From the NCBI RefSeq assembly GCF_024372725.1, contig NZ_VOUA01000016.1, positions 1 to 64,000 of the forward strand: DNA of 64,000 bases. Direction: 5' to 3'. This DNA is from Methanosarcina sp. KYL-1 (GTDB taxonomy: Archaea; Halobacteriota; Methanosarcinia; Methanosarcinales; Methanosarcinaceae). Below are positions 44,962 to 53,911 of the stretch, in pieces (within the stretch, counting starts at the first letter, position 1; the number at the start of each line of letters is the position of its first letter). The notes under the pieces are model-generated. The model worked only from the letters and a program-made list of their open reading frames with translations, searched no databases and had not been told where the DNA came from. The position numbers and the translations under genes were made by a program.

Positions 44962-46248
44962 TTATCTGGCCGGATGGACCTTGCAGTCCTGGCATCCTTC
45001 CCTTACAAGGGGCTTTGCCAGGTGCCTCCGGGCGCAGGGAGGAACTTCGTAGAACCCGGGTACGAGACTCCTTTCGGTTTCGCACCTGACTTTTGAGGGG
45101 GCTGCAGTCCCGCATTTTTTGCAGCGGAAGCCCTGTCCCTGCCCTGCGGACTTCATATGCTTGCCGCATTCCGGGCATTTCGGGTTTTCTTCCGTGTAAA
45201 GGGGGGCCAGGGCTTTGATCTCTATTTTTTCAATGTTCAGGGTCCGGGACATGACACTTCCCGAGAGGGCTATCCTGTCTCCGGGCATAAGTTTTCTTAC
45301 AAGCGCCCTGAAATTTTTGGTGGGCTCAAAGGCGGCGCAGTCGATTTCATTTCCTTTTCTGTCCCTGAGAGAAAATATTACATGCCCTCCCTGGATGGTT
45401 TTCGGGGCTGCGGATACCGTGCCTTCCGCCCTGTACGAGTGCATGTCCCGGATTTCGGCAAGGTTTGCGGCAGGCAGGAGGTGCATGTCCGTACCCTGGT
45501 TTGTCCTGTAGACTGCAAAGCGTGCTGCAGGTTCGGCCCTGACCATGGAGGCAGCTCTTGTGACGGTTTTTGGGCTTTTTCCCCGGATTCCGAAGAGAAC
45601 GGGGTCGGCAGAGTGCGGCACGCAGACCACAAGCCCGTTTGCAAGGTCCACCGTGTCCCAGGTCTCGGGATAGGTCTCCCTGTCAGCTTCAAAGAGGCTT
45701 TCTTTGTCTACGAAGCGGGGGGTGCCCCAGTTCTCCTGCTGCCTGTATGCCAGGTACTCGAAGGTGTGGTCCCATTTCTCAAGGTTCAGCATGGCCCCGC
45801 AGGCTGCAAGGGCCCCTATAAGCCCTCTCCCGTTCTTGAGGCCTTTTGCTGGAATTCCCAGTTCCGAGATCAGGGCTTTTGCCCTTTCGATTTCGATAAC
45901 GTCCCTTACGGCTTCTTCCATGAATGCCAGGAGGACGGGTTTTAAGCGTTCACAGGCTTCTTCCGGGATAAATACGGCTCCAGGGTTTGTTTTCTCACAT
46001 TCCAGGCGTGCAAGTTCCCTTATCCTGTTTATAACGTGGCCCATGACCTTCTCGGGGCAGTCAGTCCTTAGCTTGAGGGCGACTGCAGCATTTCCCCTGG
46101 TTTTGTAGGGAATTGTGGGGTTCAGGCGGACCAGGATCGGGGGAGTTTCCACTGTCCCGAAAGCCTGCAGTTCTTCCAGCAGCAGAGCTCCCAGATACGT
46201 GGTGCACATTCCTTCATTTGAGTCAGTGTCGTCAATTCCGATGATCAT
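44962..46248 (-). CDS. tiaS: tRNA(Ile2) 2-agmatinylcytidine synthetase
   Basis: TiaS attaches agmatine to C34 of the isoleucine tRNA with CAU anticodon so that it reads AUA codons, an essential archaeal function. The 428 residues begin with the family M-I-I-G-I-D-D-T-D-S. Catalytic and OB-fold nucleic-acid-binding regions follow. Near residues 375-395 there is a zinc ribbon with C-P-E-C-G-K-H and C-K-K-C-G. The C-terminus is Cys/Arg-rich. It converges with the surface-protein gene across a 60-base pyrimidine-rich spacer. Confidence 0.96.
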   Translation of the reverse strand: MIIGIDDTDSNEGMCTTYLGALLLEELQAFGTVETPPILVRLNPTIPYKTRGNAAVALKLRTDCPEKVMGHVINRIRELARLECEKTNPGAVFIPEEACERLKPVLLAFMEEAVRDVIEIERAKALISELGIPAKGLKNGRGLIGALAACGAMLNLEKWDHTFEYLAYRQQENWGTPRFVDKESLFEADRETYPETWDTVDLANGLVVCVPHSADPVLFGIRGKSPKTVTRAASMVRAEPAARFAVYRTNQGTDMHLLPAANLAEIRDMHSYRAEGTVSAAPKTIQGGHVIFSLRDRKGNEIDCAAFEPTKNFRALVRKLMPGDRIALSGSVMSRTLNIEKIEIKALAPLYTEENPKCPECGKHMKSAGQGQGFRCKKCGTAAPSKVRCETERSLVPGFYEVPPCARRHLAKPLVREGCQDCKVHPAR

Positions 46249-46402
46249 TTTTTCTTCTTTTCCTCTTTCCCGCGGCTATCCATGCCCTTCGGCTTCCTGC
46301 AACGGGAGTTTTTAGGGGGTACTCCTGCTTGTTTTGACCCTGTAAACATTATCGACAATAGAGGAATATATATATAGATGTTCAAACAGAGATTGGTATG
46401 GA

Positions 46403-47377
46403 ATGACAAAAGAAGTTCTCATACATCAAATTATTGATGTATTGTCACATGCGGGTTTCGTTCTTTCGGACCGCTGCAACATCCGGCCCCGGAGTTTTGA
46501 TATTGCCGCGCGGAAGGATGAAACACTTTTACTTTGCAAGGTTTTATTTAATATTGACGGGCTGAACGAGGAGACTGCCCGGGAAATGAAATTCCTGGCC
46601 GAGTATCTGGGAGGGTCAGCTATCGTCGTTGGGGCCAAGACGAGGGACCAGATGCTTGAGGACAGCGTGGTGTACATGCGCTATGACATCCTCGCTTTAA
46701 ACGTCCAGACCCTTCACGATTACTTTATAGAAGGTATCCCTCCCCTTGTCTCTGCAGCTCCGGGAGGGCTCTATGTTTCAATCGAAGGAGACCTGCTGAA
46801 AAAAGCCCGGACTGACCAGTCCATGTCCCTTGGAACCCTTGCGTCCATGGTCGGGGTTTCAAGGCGGACTATCAGCAAATATGAAGAAGAAGGCATGGAC
46901 GCATCCATAGATGTCGTGCTCCAGCTTGAGGAGATCTTCCGGGTTGAGCTGGCCAGGCCCATTGACATCCTGAGGCCTTACGGCAACAGGAAGTCCAGGA
47001 AAGAGCCTGAGAATGAAAAAGAGGAAACTGAAAAGTACCACATTCCTTTCCCGGAAGACTCGGTCCTCAGCATGATCTCCATGCTCGGGTATGATGTCCT
47101 CCAGACTTCCCAGGCGCCTTTCAAGGCGATTTCAAAAGATAAGTCTTCAGTTATCCTCACAGGGATAAGCGAGTTCAACACCACCGTGATCAAGCGGGCC
47201 CATCTCATGAGCAGCATTTCATGCGTTACGGAGACCCAGTCCGTGTTTATCATCAACGGGCACGCCAAAATCAAGTCCGTGGAAAACACGGTGTTGATCG
47301 AGAAAAAAGAACTCGGGAAAATCAGCGATTCGCAGGAGCTTCTCACTTTCATAGAGGAGCGCAAGGAAGGGAGCTGA
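46403..47377 (+). CDS. Archaeal HTH-type transcriptional regulator
   Basis: A 324-residue protein of a conserved archaeal family of predicted DNA-binding regulators. An N-terminal domain (about 1-120) resembles a nuclease-fold sensor. An XRE-type helix-turn-helix lies at about 130-185 (L-A-S-M-V-G-V-S-R-R-T-I-S-K-Y-E). A C-terminal domain repeats features of the first. The regulon is unknown. TATA-rich ATATATATA at 46364-46375 lies about 33 bases before the ATG, and no SD is present. The 3' side has a seven-copy 15-bp repeat that is not part of the gene. Confidence 0.87.
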   Translation: MTKEVLIHQIIDVLSHAGFVLSDRCNIRPRSFDIAARKDETLLLCKVLFNIDGLNEETAREMKFLAEYLGGSAIVVGAKTRDQMLEDSVVYMRYDILALNVQTLHDYFIEGIPPLVSAAPGGLYVSIEGDLLKKARTDQSMSLGTLASMVGVSRRTISKYEEEGMDASIDVVLQLEEIFRVELARPIDILRPYGNRKSRKEPENEKEETEKYHIPFPEDSVLSMISMLGYDVLQTSQAPFKAISKDKSSVILTGISEFNTTVIKRAHLMSSISCVTETQSVFIINGHAKIKSVENTVLIEKKELGKISDSQELLTFIEERKEGS

Positions 47378-47425
47378 AAAATCCGGCAGTTTCAATTTTT
47401 CTGCTTTCCGACCTTTTTTATCTCT

Positions 47426-47530
47426 CTTCTTCTTGTTTCTCTTCCTCTTGTTTCTCTTCTTCTTGTTTCTCTTCTTCTTGTTTCTCTTCTTCTTGTTTCT
47501 CTTCTTCTTGTTTCTCTTCTTCTTGTTTCT
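47426..47530. repeat. 15-bp tandem repeat, 7 copies
   Basis: Seven near-perfect CTTCTTCTTGTTTCT units between the HTH regulator and purN. The period is a multiple of three, so a frame crosses it encoding a Ser/Cys/Phe repeat. It lacks a start signal and begins inside the regulator gene in another frame, so I do not call a protein. Confidence 0.95.
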
Positions 47531-47624
47531 CTATTTTTTCCGGTTTTCTTTTCTGCAGTTTCTTTTTCCGGCGCTTTGAAGTTCCAAAACCCTAATATAT
47601 CACTGTTTCAATCTAAAAGCTTCA

Positions 47625-48233
47625 ATGACGGTAAAGATTGCAGTGCTGGTCTCCGGAAGGGGCTCAAACCTCCAGGCGATCATAGACAGCATTGAAAAGG
47701 GCCATATAAATAATGCCAGAATCAGTGTGGTCATTTCTAACAAGGCCGATGCCTATGCGCTCGAACGCGCCAGGAAGTACGGGATAGACGCTGTTTTTCT
47801 TGACCCGGCCGGGCACGACAGGGCCGGATACGACAGGGAAATCTTAAATATCCTGGCCGAACACGACACGGACCTTCTCCTGCTAGCAGGCTATTTCAGG
47901 CTCCTGGGCAGTGAAATAATTGAAGCATACAGGCACAGGGTCCTGAACATCCATCCCTCCCTTCTCCCGGCGTTCAAAGGCCTTCATGCCCAGCGGCAGG
48001 CTTTCGAATACGGGGTGAAAGTCGCAGGTTGCACCGTGCATTTCGTAGACGAAGGGTTAGATTCGGGGCCCATAATCCTCCAGAGCTGCGTGCCCGTACT
48101 CCCGGGGGACACGGAAGAGACCCTAACGGCCCGGATCCTCGAGCAGGAACACATAATTTACCCTGAAGCTGTCAGATTATTTGTGGAGGGTAAGCTTAAA
48201 GTCGAGGGCAGAAATGTAATAGCCCTTGACTGA
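47625..48233 (+). CDS. purN: Phosphoribosylglycinamide formyltransferase
   Basis: Third step of purine synthesis: transfers a formyl group from 10-formyl-tetrahydrofolate to GAR. The 202 residues show the GAR-binding loop S-G-R-G-S-N-L-Q (10-17) and the catalytic Asn108, His110 and Asp146 in N-I-H-P-S and L-D-S-G-P. Its folate dependence matters because a tetrahydrofolate set follows downstream. The ATG lies about 28 bases after a TATA-like CTAATATATC, suggesting a leaderless mRNA. Confidence 0.96.
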   Translation: MTVKIAVLVSGRGSNLQAIIDSIEKGHINNARISVVISNKADAYALERARKYGIDAVFLDPAGHDRAGYDREILNILAEHDTDLLLLAGYFRLLGSEIIEAYRHRVLNIHPSLLPAFKGLHAQRQAFEYGVKVAGCTVHFVDEGLDSGPIILQSCVPVLPGDTEETLTARILEQEHIIYPEAVRLFVEGKLKVEGRNVIALD

Positions 48234-48672
48234 GCCTGTACAGGGAAATCATTCTGGTCCGGTCATTTGCCCTATTAATCGAATTATACCCTTAATCAAA
48301 TAAAATTATATCCTGAATTGAATTATATTAAATGATACCCTGATACTCGATAATCATTCTAAACCAGAATTGACTAATTCCCTGCTAAAGATAATCACCC
48401 CGAAACCGGAATTGATTTTACCCATTGTCCTCATTAATACCCTAATGTTTATAAGCAGTTCAAAATTATAAGTATTCTAAATTATAAGCATTCTAAACTA
48501 GAAGTAGCTCAAAAAAGTTTATAACTGGGCAGAGCTTCTCAGATTTCAAAGTTTCAGGGGCTTGAAAAGCCTGCTGGAGGCTCCACCGGACCACCCGGCT
48601 TTCTGTAACAGAAAACCCTTTCTGGTAGCTATCAAATATGTCGGGTAACTCCTGCCTTCGAGTGGCTGTCAG

Positions 48673-48850
48673 CCTCAAACGGCTCTCAACCCCCTCAAGT
48701 AGCTCTCAACCCCTCAAGTAGCTCTCAACCCCCTCAAGTAGCTCTCAACCCCCTCAAATAGTTATTAATAATCAACTGCTTTTGAACAATCAGAAGCTTT
48801 TGAGCAATCAACTGCTCTTGAATAGTCAGAAGCTCTTGAACATTAGCTTG
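48673..48850. repeat. Two short repeat arrays between purN and glyA
   Basis: About five 20-21-bp CCCTCAAGTAGCTCTCAACC units (48673-48770) are followed by degenerate CTTTTGAACAATCAGAAG units (48777-48850). These sit in the gene-free stretch 48234-48985. A 61-codon minus-strand frame (48493-48678, TTG start) has coding-like stretches but no expression signals and is not called. Confidence 0.75.
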
Positions 48851-48985
48851 GACATTAGTAGCCCTTGAACGGCTACTTAACTAGCGTTAATCGATTCACA
48901 GGCAGTCTATCAGTACATCAAAAAGTACGTCAAAAAATTCGTGATTCAATACAGATTTAAATGCATGGATTACCAGGTGACAGTC

Positions 48986-50224
48986 ATGTCTTACATAGAA
49001 GAGATTGATCCGGAAATTGCAGCGGCTCTCAAAATGGAGGCCGAGCGTCAGGAATACAGGTTAAACCTTATCGCGTCCGAAAATTATGCGAGCAGGGCCG
49101 TTATGGAAGCCCAGGGCTCAATAATGACCAACAAGTATGCCGAAGGGTATTCGGGCAAGCGCTACTACGGCGGCTGCGATTTCGTGGATGTTGCCGAAAA
49201 CCTTGCAATTGCACGGGCCAAGGAAATTTTCGGGGCAAAATTCGTAAACGTCCAGCCTCACTCGGGCTCGGGCTCCAACATGGCCGTGTACTTCTCGGTG
49301 CTGAAGCCGGGAGACACAATCATGTCCATGGACCTCTCTCACGGGGGGCACCTTTCCCACGGCAGTCCCGTGAGCTTTTCAGGGAAGCTCTATAACATCG
49401 TGCCCTACGGCGTCAACAGGGAAACCGAGACACTGGATTATGCCGGGCTCCTGAAAATGGCAAAGGAACAGAAGCCTAACATGATCGTCTGCGGGGCTTC
49501 AGCATACCCCAGGGAGATCGATTTCAAGCAGTTCAGGGAAATCGCCGACGAAGTGGGAGCCTACCTCCTTGCAGACATCGCCCACATCGCGGGGCTTGTG
49601 GTTGCAGGTGTGCACCAGAGCCCGGTGCCTTATGCAGACTTCGTGACCACCACCACCCACAAGACCCTCAGGGGACCCAGGGGTGGAATGATCATCTCAA
49701 GGGACGAAGAGCTTGCTGCAGGCGTCAACAAGGCAGTCTTCCCTGGCATCCAGGGCGGGCCCCTTATGCACATCATAGCTGCCAAGGCCGTGGCTTTCAA
49801 AGAAGCCATGAGCGATAAGTTCAGGCAGGACCAGGCCCAGACCGTAAAGAACGCAAAGGCCCTCTGCTCCTCCTTAAAGGAAAAGGGCTTTGACCTGGTC
49901 TCCGGCGGCACTGACAACCACCTCATGCTCTTAAACCTCAACAACCTGGACATCACCGGAAAGGATGCAGAAGCAGCCCTCAGTAAGGCCGGGATCATTG
50001 CCAACAAAAACACCGTGCCTTTCGAGACCCGCAGCCCCTTCATCACCAGCGGGGTAAGGCTCGGGACTCCTGCCTGCACCACAAGGGGTATGAAGGAAGA
50101 GGAAATGGAAGTTATTGCCGATTACATCGAAACCGCAATCAAAAATGCGGCAAACGAACAGCTCCTGTCGGAAATTAATGGCAAGGTAAGGGAACTCTGC
50201 TCAAGATTCCCTGTCTACCTTTAA
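48986..50224 (+). CDS. glyA: Serine hydroxymethyltransferase
   Basis: PLP enzyme converting serine to glycine and passing the C1 unit to tetrahydrofolate, or to tetrahydromethanopterin in some methanogens. Counting from ATG 48986 it has 412 residues. The family landmarks are E-N-Y-A-S, the PLP lysine Lys226 in [11 protein letters not shown], and G-R-x-x-x-P-F-x-T-S-G-like T-R-S-P-F-I-T-S-G. Its neighbours are folate enzymes, which supports tetrahydrofolate use. AGGTGA lies just before ATG 48986 and settles the start over an upstream codon at 48941. folD starts 26 bases downstream. Confidence 0.96.
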   Translation: MSYIEEIDPEIAAALKMEAERQEYRLNLIASENYASRAVMEAQGSIMTNKYAEGYSGKRYYGGCDFVDVAENLAIARAKEIFGAKFVNVQPHSGSGSNMAVYFSVLKPGDTIMSMDLSHGGHLSHGSPVSFSGKLYNIVPYGVNRETETLDYAGLLKMAKEQKPNMIVCGASAYPREIDFKQFREIADEVGAYLLADIAHIAGLVVAGVHQSPVPYADFVTTTTHKTLRGPRGGMIISRDEELAAGVNKAVFPGIQGGPLMHIIAAKAVAFKEAMSDKFRQDQAQTVKNAKALCSSLKEKGFDLVSGGTDNHLMLLNLNNLDITGKDAEAALSKAGIIANKNTVPFETRSPFITSGVRLGTPACTTRGMKEEEMEVIADYIETAIKNAANEQLLSEINGKVRELCSRFPVYL

Positions 50225-50250
50225 TTAAATAATCTAGGATGTTTCTACCA

Positions 50251-51114
50251 ATGTCAGCTGAAGGCTATGAATCAAGGATCATAGACGGTAAAGCTCTTGC
50301 ACAGCTTGTCGAAGAAGAAGTAAGGTCAGGGGTCGAGGAACTTGAAAGCAGCCGGGGTGTTACTCCCGGGCTTGCCACAATCCTTGTCGGGGATGACCCT
50401 GCCTCAAAGATGTACGTCCGCCTGAAACACAAAGCTTGCGAACGGGTGGGCATCAAAGCCGAAGACTACCTGCTCCCTGCGGAAGCCAGCCAGGAAGACC
50501 TGCTTGCCCTGATCGAGGGCCTGAACAAAAACAAAGACGTGCACTCAATCCTGCTCCAGCTGCCTCTTCCTAAGCACTTCTCTCCCCAGGAGGCAATGGA
50601 AGCAATAGCCCCTGCCAAGGACGCGGATGGGTTCCACCCCTATAACATGGGTAAGCTCATGATAGGGGACGAAGGCCTGGTGCCCTGCACCCCCAAAGGG
50701 GTCATAAGGGCTCTGGAAGAGTACGGTGTTGAATTGAAAGGCAAAAATGCGGTCGTTGTAGGGCACAGCAACGTGGTTGGAAAACCCATGGCTGCCATGT
50801 TCCTGAACCGGAACGCCACGGTTTCTGTCTGCCACGTATTCACCGATGACCTGAAGAAGTACACCCTGGAGGCCGATATTCTGGTCGTTGCGGCCGGGGT
50901 CAAGCATCTTATAAAAGCCGATATGGTAAAGGAAGGGGTAGTAATTTTCGATGTGGGGATCACCAAGGAAGCCGACGGCGTCTACGGAGACGTGGACTTC
51001 GAAAACGTGATCAAAAAAGCTTCTCTCATCACTCCCGTGCCCGGCGGTGTGGGCCCAATGACCATTGCCATGCTCATGAAGCACGTGCTTATGTGTGCTG
51101 AAAAGAGTCTCTGA
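50251..51114 (+). CDS. folD: Bifunctional methylene-H4F dehydrogenase/methenyl-H4F cyclohydrolase
   Basis: Interconverts methylene-, methenyl- and 10-formyl-tetrahydrofolate, linking glyA to purN. The 287 residues have Y-V-R-L-K with the catalytic lysine (about 55), and Q-L-P-L-P. The nucleotide-binding [11 protein letters not shown] motif and the C-terminal [10 protein letters not shown] are also present. Two starts are possible. ATG 50251 has AGGATG upstream at a usable distance and is preferred over 50239. It is co-oriented and close to glyA, a likely operon, and a hairpin terminator follows. Confidence 0.96.
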   Translation: MSAEGYESRIIDGKALAQLVEEEVRSGVEELESSRGVTPGLATILVGDDPASKMYVRLKHKACERVGIKAEDYLLPAEASQEDLLALIEGLNKNKDVHSILLQLPLPKHFSPQEAMEAIAPAKDADGFHPYNMGKLMIGDEGLVPCTPKGVIRALEEYGVELKGKNAVVVGHSNVVGKPMAAMFLNRNATVSVCHVFTDDLKKYTLEADILVVAAGVKHLIKADMVKEGVVIFDVGITKEADGVYGDVDFENVIKKASLITPVPGGVGPMTIAMLMKHVLMCAEKSL

Positions 51115-51138
51115 ATTCGGCGTCTAATAACTTTTTCT

Positions 51139-51165
51139 TTCCCCTTACGGGGAATCTTTTTTTCT
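51139..51165 (+). terminator. Hairpin terminator after folD
   Basis: A perfect TTCCCC/GGGGAA stem with loop TTAC (51139-51154) is followed by TCTTTTTTTC, 23 bases after the folD stop. It probably ends the glyA-folD transcript. Confidence 0.65.
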
Positions 51166-51766
51166 ATTTTCCTAATTGTGGAAAATTATTGACATACATC
51201 AATATTTTTATGTATTATTGCAGCCTTCTTTAATACAATCTGGATTTCCCACATTAATAAATATTCATAATAAGTTTCTAAAAATGTAATTTATAGTTCA
51301 ATCTCAATAATATCAGGCCTGGTACCTGCAGACATTTACATATTCGGCAGTTTATGTATTTCAGTACCACTTCAAAGTTCATGTATTCAATACCTCCCTA
51401 AAGTTTACACATTTAGTGCCGCTTTAAGTTTGCATCCATACCAACGCTCATAACACTGCTCCAGATCCCCATTCCCGGAGAATCTCCCTGCTCGAGCATC
51501 TGCGGCTTTGAATTTAAGTCAAGAGGCATACCCCGAACCTCTCTTTACTTCCTCCCATACCTCCGCTTCCCGGCCGGAAACCCTGTTTCATTTCTTCTGT
51601 ATGCCCGGGTGCCTTTCAGGTGCTGGAATAAAAGAGGTTTTTTGAGGACATGTTTCTCCGGATTCGCGGAGTACGCTGCATGTTGCAGGGCACTGGAAGC
51701 ATGCCGCTAAAATGCTTCATAATTGAAAACGATTCATAAATCCGATGCATTCGAATGGTTTGGTTT

Positions 51767-51948
51767 GCATGATTGAGTTTGTATGATTAAGTTTGCATGA
51801 TTAAGTTTGCATGATTAAGTTTGCATGATTAAGTTTGCATGATTAAGTTTGCATGATTAAGTTTGCATGATTAAGTTTGCATGATTAAGTTTGCATGATT
51901 AAGTTTGCATGATTAAGTTTGTATGGTTAAGTTTACATGGCTAAATTC
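51767..51948. repeat. 14-bp tandem repeat, 13 copies
   Basis: Thirteen head-to-tail units of GCATGATTAAGTTT from 51767 to 51948; the inner nine or so are identical and the ends degenerate. It lies in the gene-free stretch 51115-52043 between folD and the dihydropteroate synthase gene. The first part (51180-51760) is AT-rich with no gene seen. Confidence 0.97.
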
Positions 51949-52018
51949 ATATGCTTATTTATTTATGAACATCTATGAGTGCCTTTGGATGTTAACTGGT
52001 TTAAAATCTATCAAATCT

Positions 52019-52027
52019 CTATATATT
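52019..52027 (+). promoter_or_regulatory. Leaderless promoter of the dihydropteroate synthase gene
   Basis: CTATATATT is centred about 22 bases before ATG 52044, placing the transcription start at the start codon. No SD is present. This favours ATG 52044 over the earlier TTG at 52026, which lies inside the box. Confidence 0.55.
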
Positions 52028-52043
52028 GATCTGGTTGTCAAAA

Positions 52044-53270
52044 ATGGTTGTTGATACTACAATCTGCGGTCTGAAAGTTGGGGACAGGTACCCTGCGCAT
52101 GTAATGGGCGTCATTAACCTGAGCCCGGAGTCTTTTTACGACGGTTCGGTCGTGACTCCGGATTCAGTGCTCGAGACTGCCCTGAAAATGGTTGAGGACG
52201 GAGCAACTTTCCTGGACCTGGGGGCCCGTTCCACCTGGCGTTTTGCCGAGCCGATCAGCAGAAATGAAGAACTGGACCGTCTCCTGCCTGTCCTGGAGGT
52301 CCTGAAAGGCAACGTAGATGCGGTGATTTCCGTGGATACTATGTTTTCGGAAATAGCAGAAGCAGCCCTCAGGTATGGGGCTGACGTTGTAAACGACGTT
52401 TCCGGTTTTACCGCTGACCCGGGAATGATCAAGGTGGTGGCTGATTACGGCTGCCCGGCTGTGGTGATGGCTTCTGAAAAGGTCCCCGGAGACCCGCTGG
52501 GAATGGATGCCATCATCGCAGCCCTTGATTCCATCATACAGGCTGCCGAATCAGGGGGTATAAGCCCGGAAAACCTGATCCTTGACCCTGCCATCGGGCG
52601 CTGGACCGAGGAAAAGTTGCCTGTCTATGATTTTGAAACCCTTGATGATTTCGAACGCCTGAAGATTTTTGAAAAACCCCTGCTTGCAGCTCTCTCAAGG
52701 AAGTCTTTTATCGGGGACGTGCTGGAAAAGCCCGCAGCTGAAAGGCTCAACGGCAGCCTGGCTGGGGCGGCTATTGCGGTTTATAAGGGAGCTCACATCA
52801 TCCGGACCCATGATGTGCCCGAAACTGCGGACGTTGTGAAACTTGCAGGGGCTTTACGGAGCCGGCCAAGTGTTGTAAAGGAAGGCAGGTACGAAGTTTC
52901 CGTGCTTGAGGTAAGGACCCCGCAGGACGCAGCAATGGCGATGCGGAAGCTGGGGGCCACGGGGACAGGCTCGCAGGTGATGCGGGACAAGAGCGTCCAC
53001 CTGGTGCTCAGGATAAGGAACCTTACGACCACCGAGGCCCTGATCATGAAACAGGAGATGCTTGCCAGGGGCGGGGATGTTGCCCTTACCCGGGATGCGG
53101 TTTCCCATGAAACGGAGATGACTGACGTACTTGTGATGGGAACCCTGTTGCAGTTCGGGCGCCTGGCCCGGAAACTGGCTGGGCAGGCCCGCTCCCTCCC
53201 TCTTATTGCCGAAATGATCCGCGAGTGTATTGCAAACCGGAACGATCTGGAATACCGATATTCGAGGTAA
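52044..53270 (+). CDS. folP: Dihydropteroate synthase with C-terminal extension
   Basis: A 408-residue protein whose first 275 residues are a dihydropteroate synthase TIM barrel: M-G-V-I-N-L-S-P-E-S-F, D-L-G-A-R-S-T, V-D-T-M, N-D-V-S-G-F, D-P-A-I-G, S-R-K-S-F-I-G and R-T-H-D-V. The S-T-R-P motif of bacterial enzymes is replaced by S-T-W-R, so the pterin or aminobenzoate substrate could differ (folate or methanopterin). Residues about 285-408 are an added alpha/beta domain I do not recognise. The metV start is placed just after this gene, within about 3 bases of its stop, and both sit with other folate genes. Confidence 0.85.
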   Translation: MVVDTTICGLKVGDRYPAHVMGVINLSPESFYDGSVVTPDSVLETALKMVEDGATFLDLGARSTWRFAEPISRNEELDRLLPVLEVLKGNVDAVISVDTMFSEIAEAALRYGADVVNDVSGFTADPGMIKVVADYGCPAVVMASEKVPGDPLGMDAIIAALDSIIQAAESGGISPENLILDPAIGRWTEEKLPVYDFETLDDFERLKIFEKPLLAALSRKSFIGDVLEKPAAERLNGSLAGAAIAVYKGAHIIRTHDVPETADVVKLAGALRSRPSVVKEGRYEVSVLEVRTPQDAAMAMRKLGATGTGSQVMRDKSVHLVLRIRNLTTTEALIMKQEMLARGGDVALTRDAVSHETEMTDVLVMGTLLQFGRLARKLAGQARSLPLIAEMIRECIANRNDLEYRYSR

Positions 53271-53272
53271 GT

Positions 53273-53887
53273 ATGATCATAACTTCAGCAAAACCCTTTG
53301 AAGAGATCCTGGAATTATTAAAAAATGAGGACTATATCTTTGTTATCGGATGCAATGTCTGTGCTGCAAAGCTGAAGACGGGTGGAGAACCCGAAGTCCT
53401 CGAAATGTGCCGCCGGCTGGAAGAAAGCGGAAAGCATGTTGTGGGCTGGGCCCTTCCCACCGCAGCTTGCAGCATCCGCTCATATGAGACCCTGCTAGAG
53501 AAAAACGATAAGCTGGATGAAGCTCTCTGCGTCCTTGTCATGGGCTGCGGGAGTGGGGTTTCCGCTGTGGCCAACGTGGTGGACCTTCCCATCTACGGCT
53601 CGAATAATACCCTTTCCCTCGGGGGCTCAAGCGGCGGGAAACTGCTCAGCAGCCAGTGTGTGATGTGCGGGGACTGCACCATCAGTGAATTCGGAGGCCT
53701 CTGCCCGAAAGCCCAGTGCCCGAAGGGGCTTTTGAACGGGCCCTGCGGGGGGGCGGTTGACGGGAAGTGTGAAGTCGACAGTGAAAAAGACTGCGTATGG
53801 TCGCTCATCTATGAACGTTTAAAGAAAATTCACCGGCTTGACCTTCTTTATACAATACATGCACCAAAAGAGCATGCTTTTAAATAA
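53273..53887 (+). CDS. metV: Methylenetetrahydrofolate reductase accessory protein MetV
   Basis: A 204-residue MetV-type protein (MTHFR C-terminal zinc-binding family), the small partner of MetF in acetogens and some methanogens. The N-terminal half holds I-G-C-N-V-C and V-M-G-C-G-S-G. The C-terminal half is a Cys-rich binding domain with C-V-M-C-G-D-C, C-P-K-A-Q-C-P-K-G and G-P-C-G-G. ATG 53273 is preceded by GAGGTAAGT and lies 2 bases after the previous stop. The larger upstream open frame overlaps the synthase gene and is not needed. metF follows 24 bases downstream. Confidence 0.9.
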   Translation: MIITSAKPFEEILELLKNEDYIFVIGCNVCAAKLKTGGEPEVLEMCRRLEESGKHVVGWALPTAACSIRSYETLLEKNDKLDEALCVLVMGCGSGVSAVANVVDLPIYGSNNTLSLGGSSGGKLLSSQCVMCGDCTISEFGGLCPKAQCPKGLLNGPCGGAVDGKCEVDSEKDCVWSLIYERLKKIHRLDLLYTIHAPKEHAFK

Positions 53888-53911
53888 TTTCATTTCTAAT
53901 ATACTTATTTA

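Noticed and set aside
47221-47595. 124-codon frame with Ser/Cys/Phe repeats
   Set aside because: It starts inside the HTH regulator in another frame and its repeats are just the 15-bp DNA array.
48493-48678. 61-codon minus-strand frame between purN and glyA
   Set aside because: TTG start without SD or promoter, no recognised family, next to repeats; coding-like look is not enough.
51767-51948. CRISPR array
   Set aside because: The 14-bp units are contiguous with no unique spacers and no cas genes are present.
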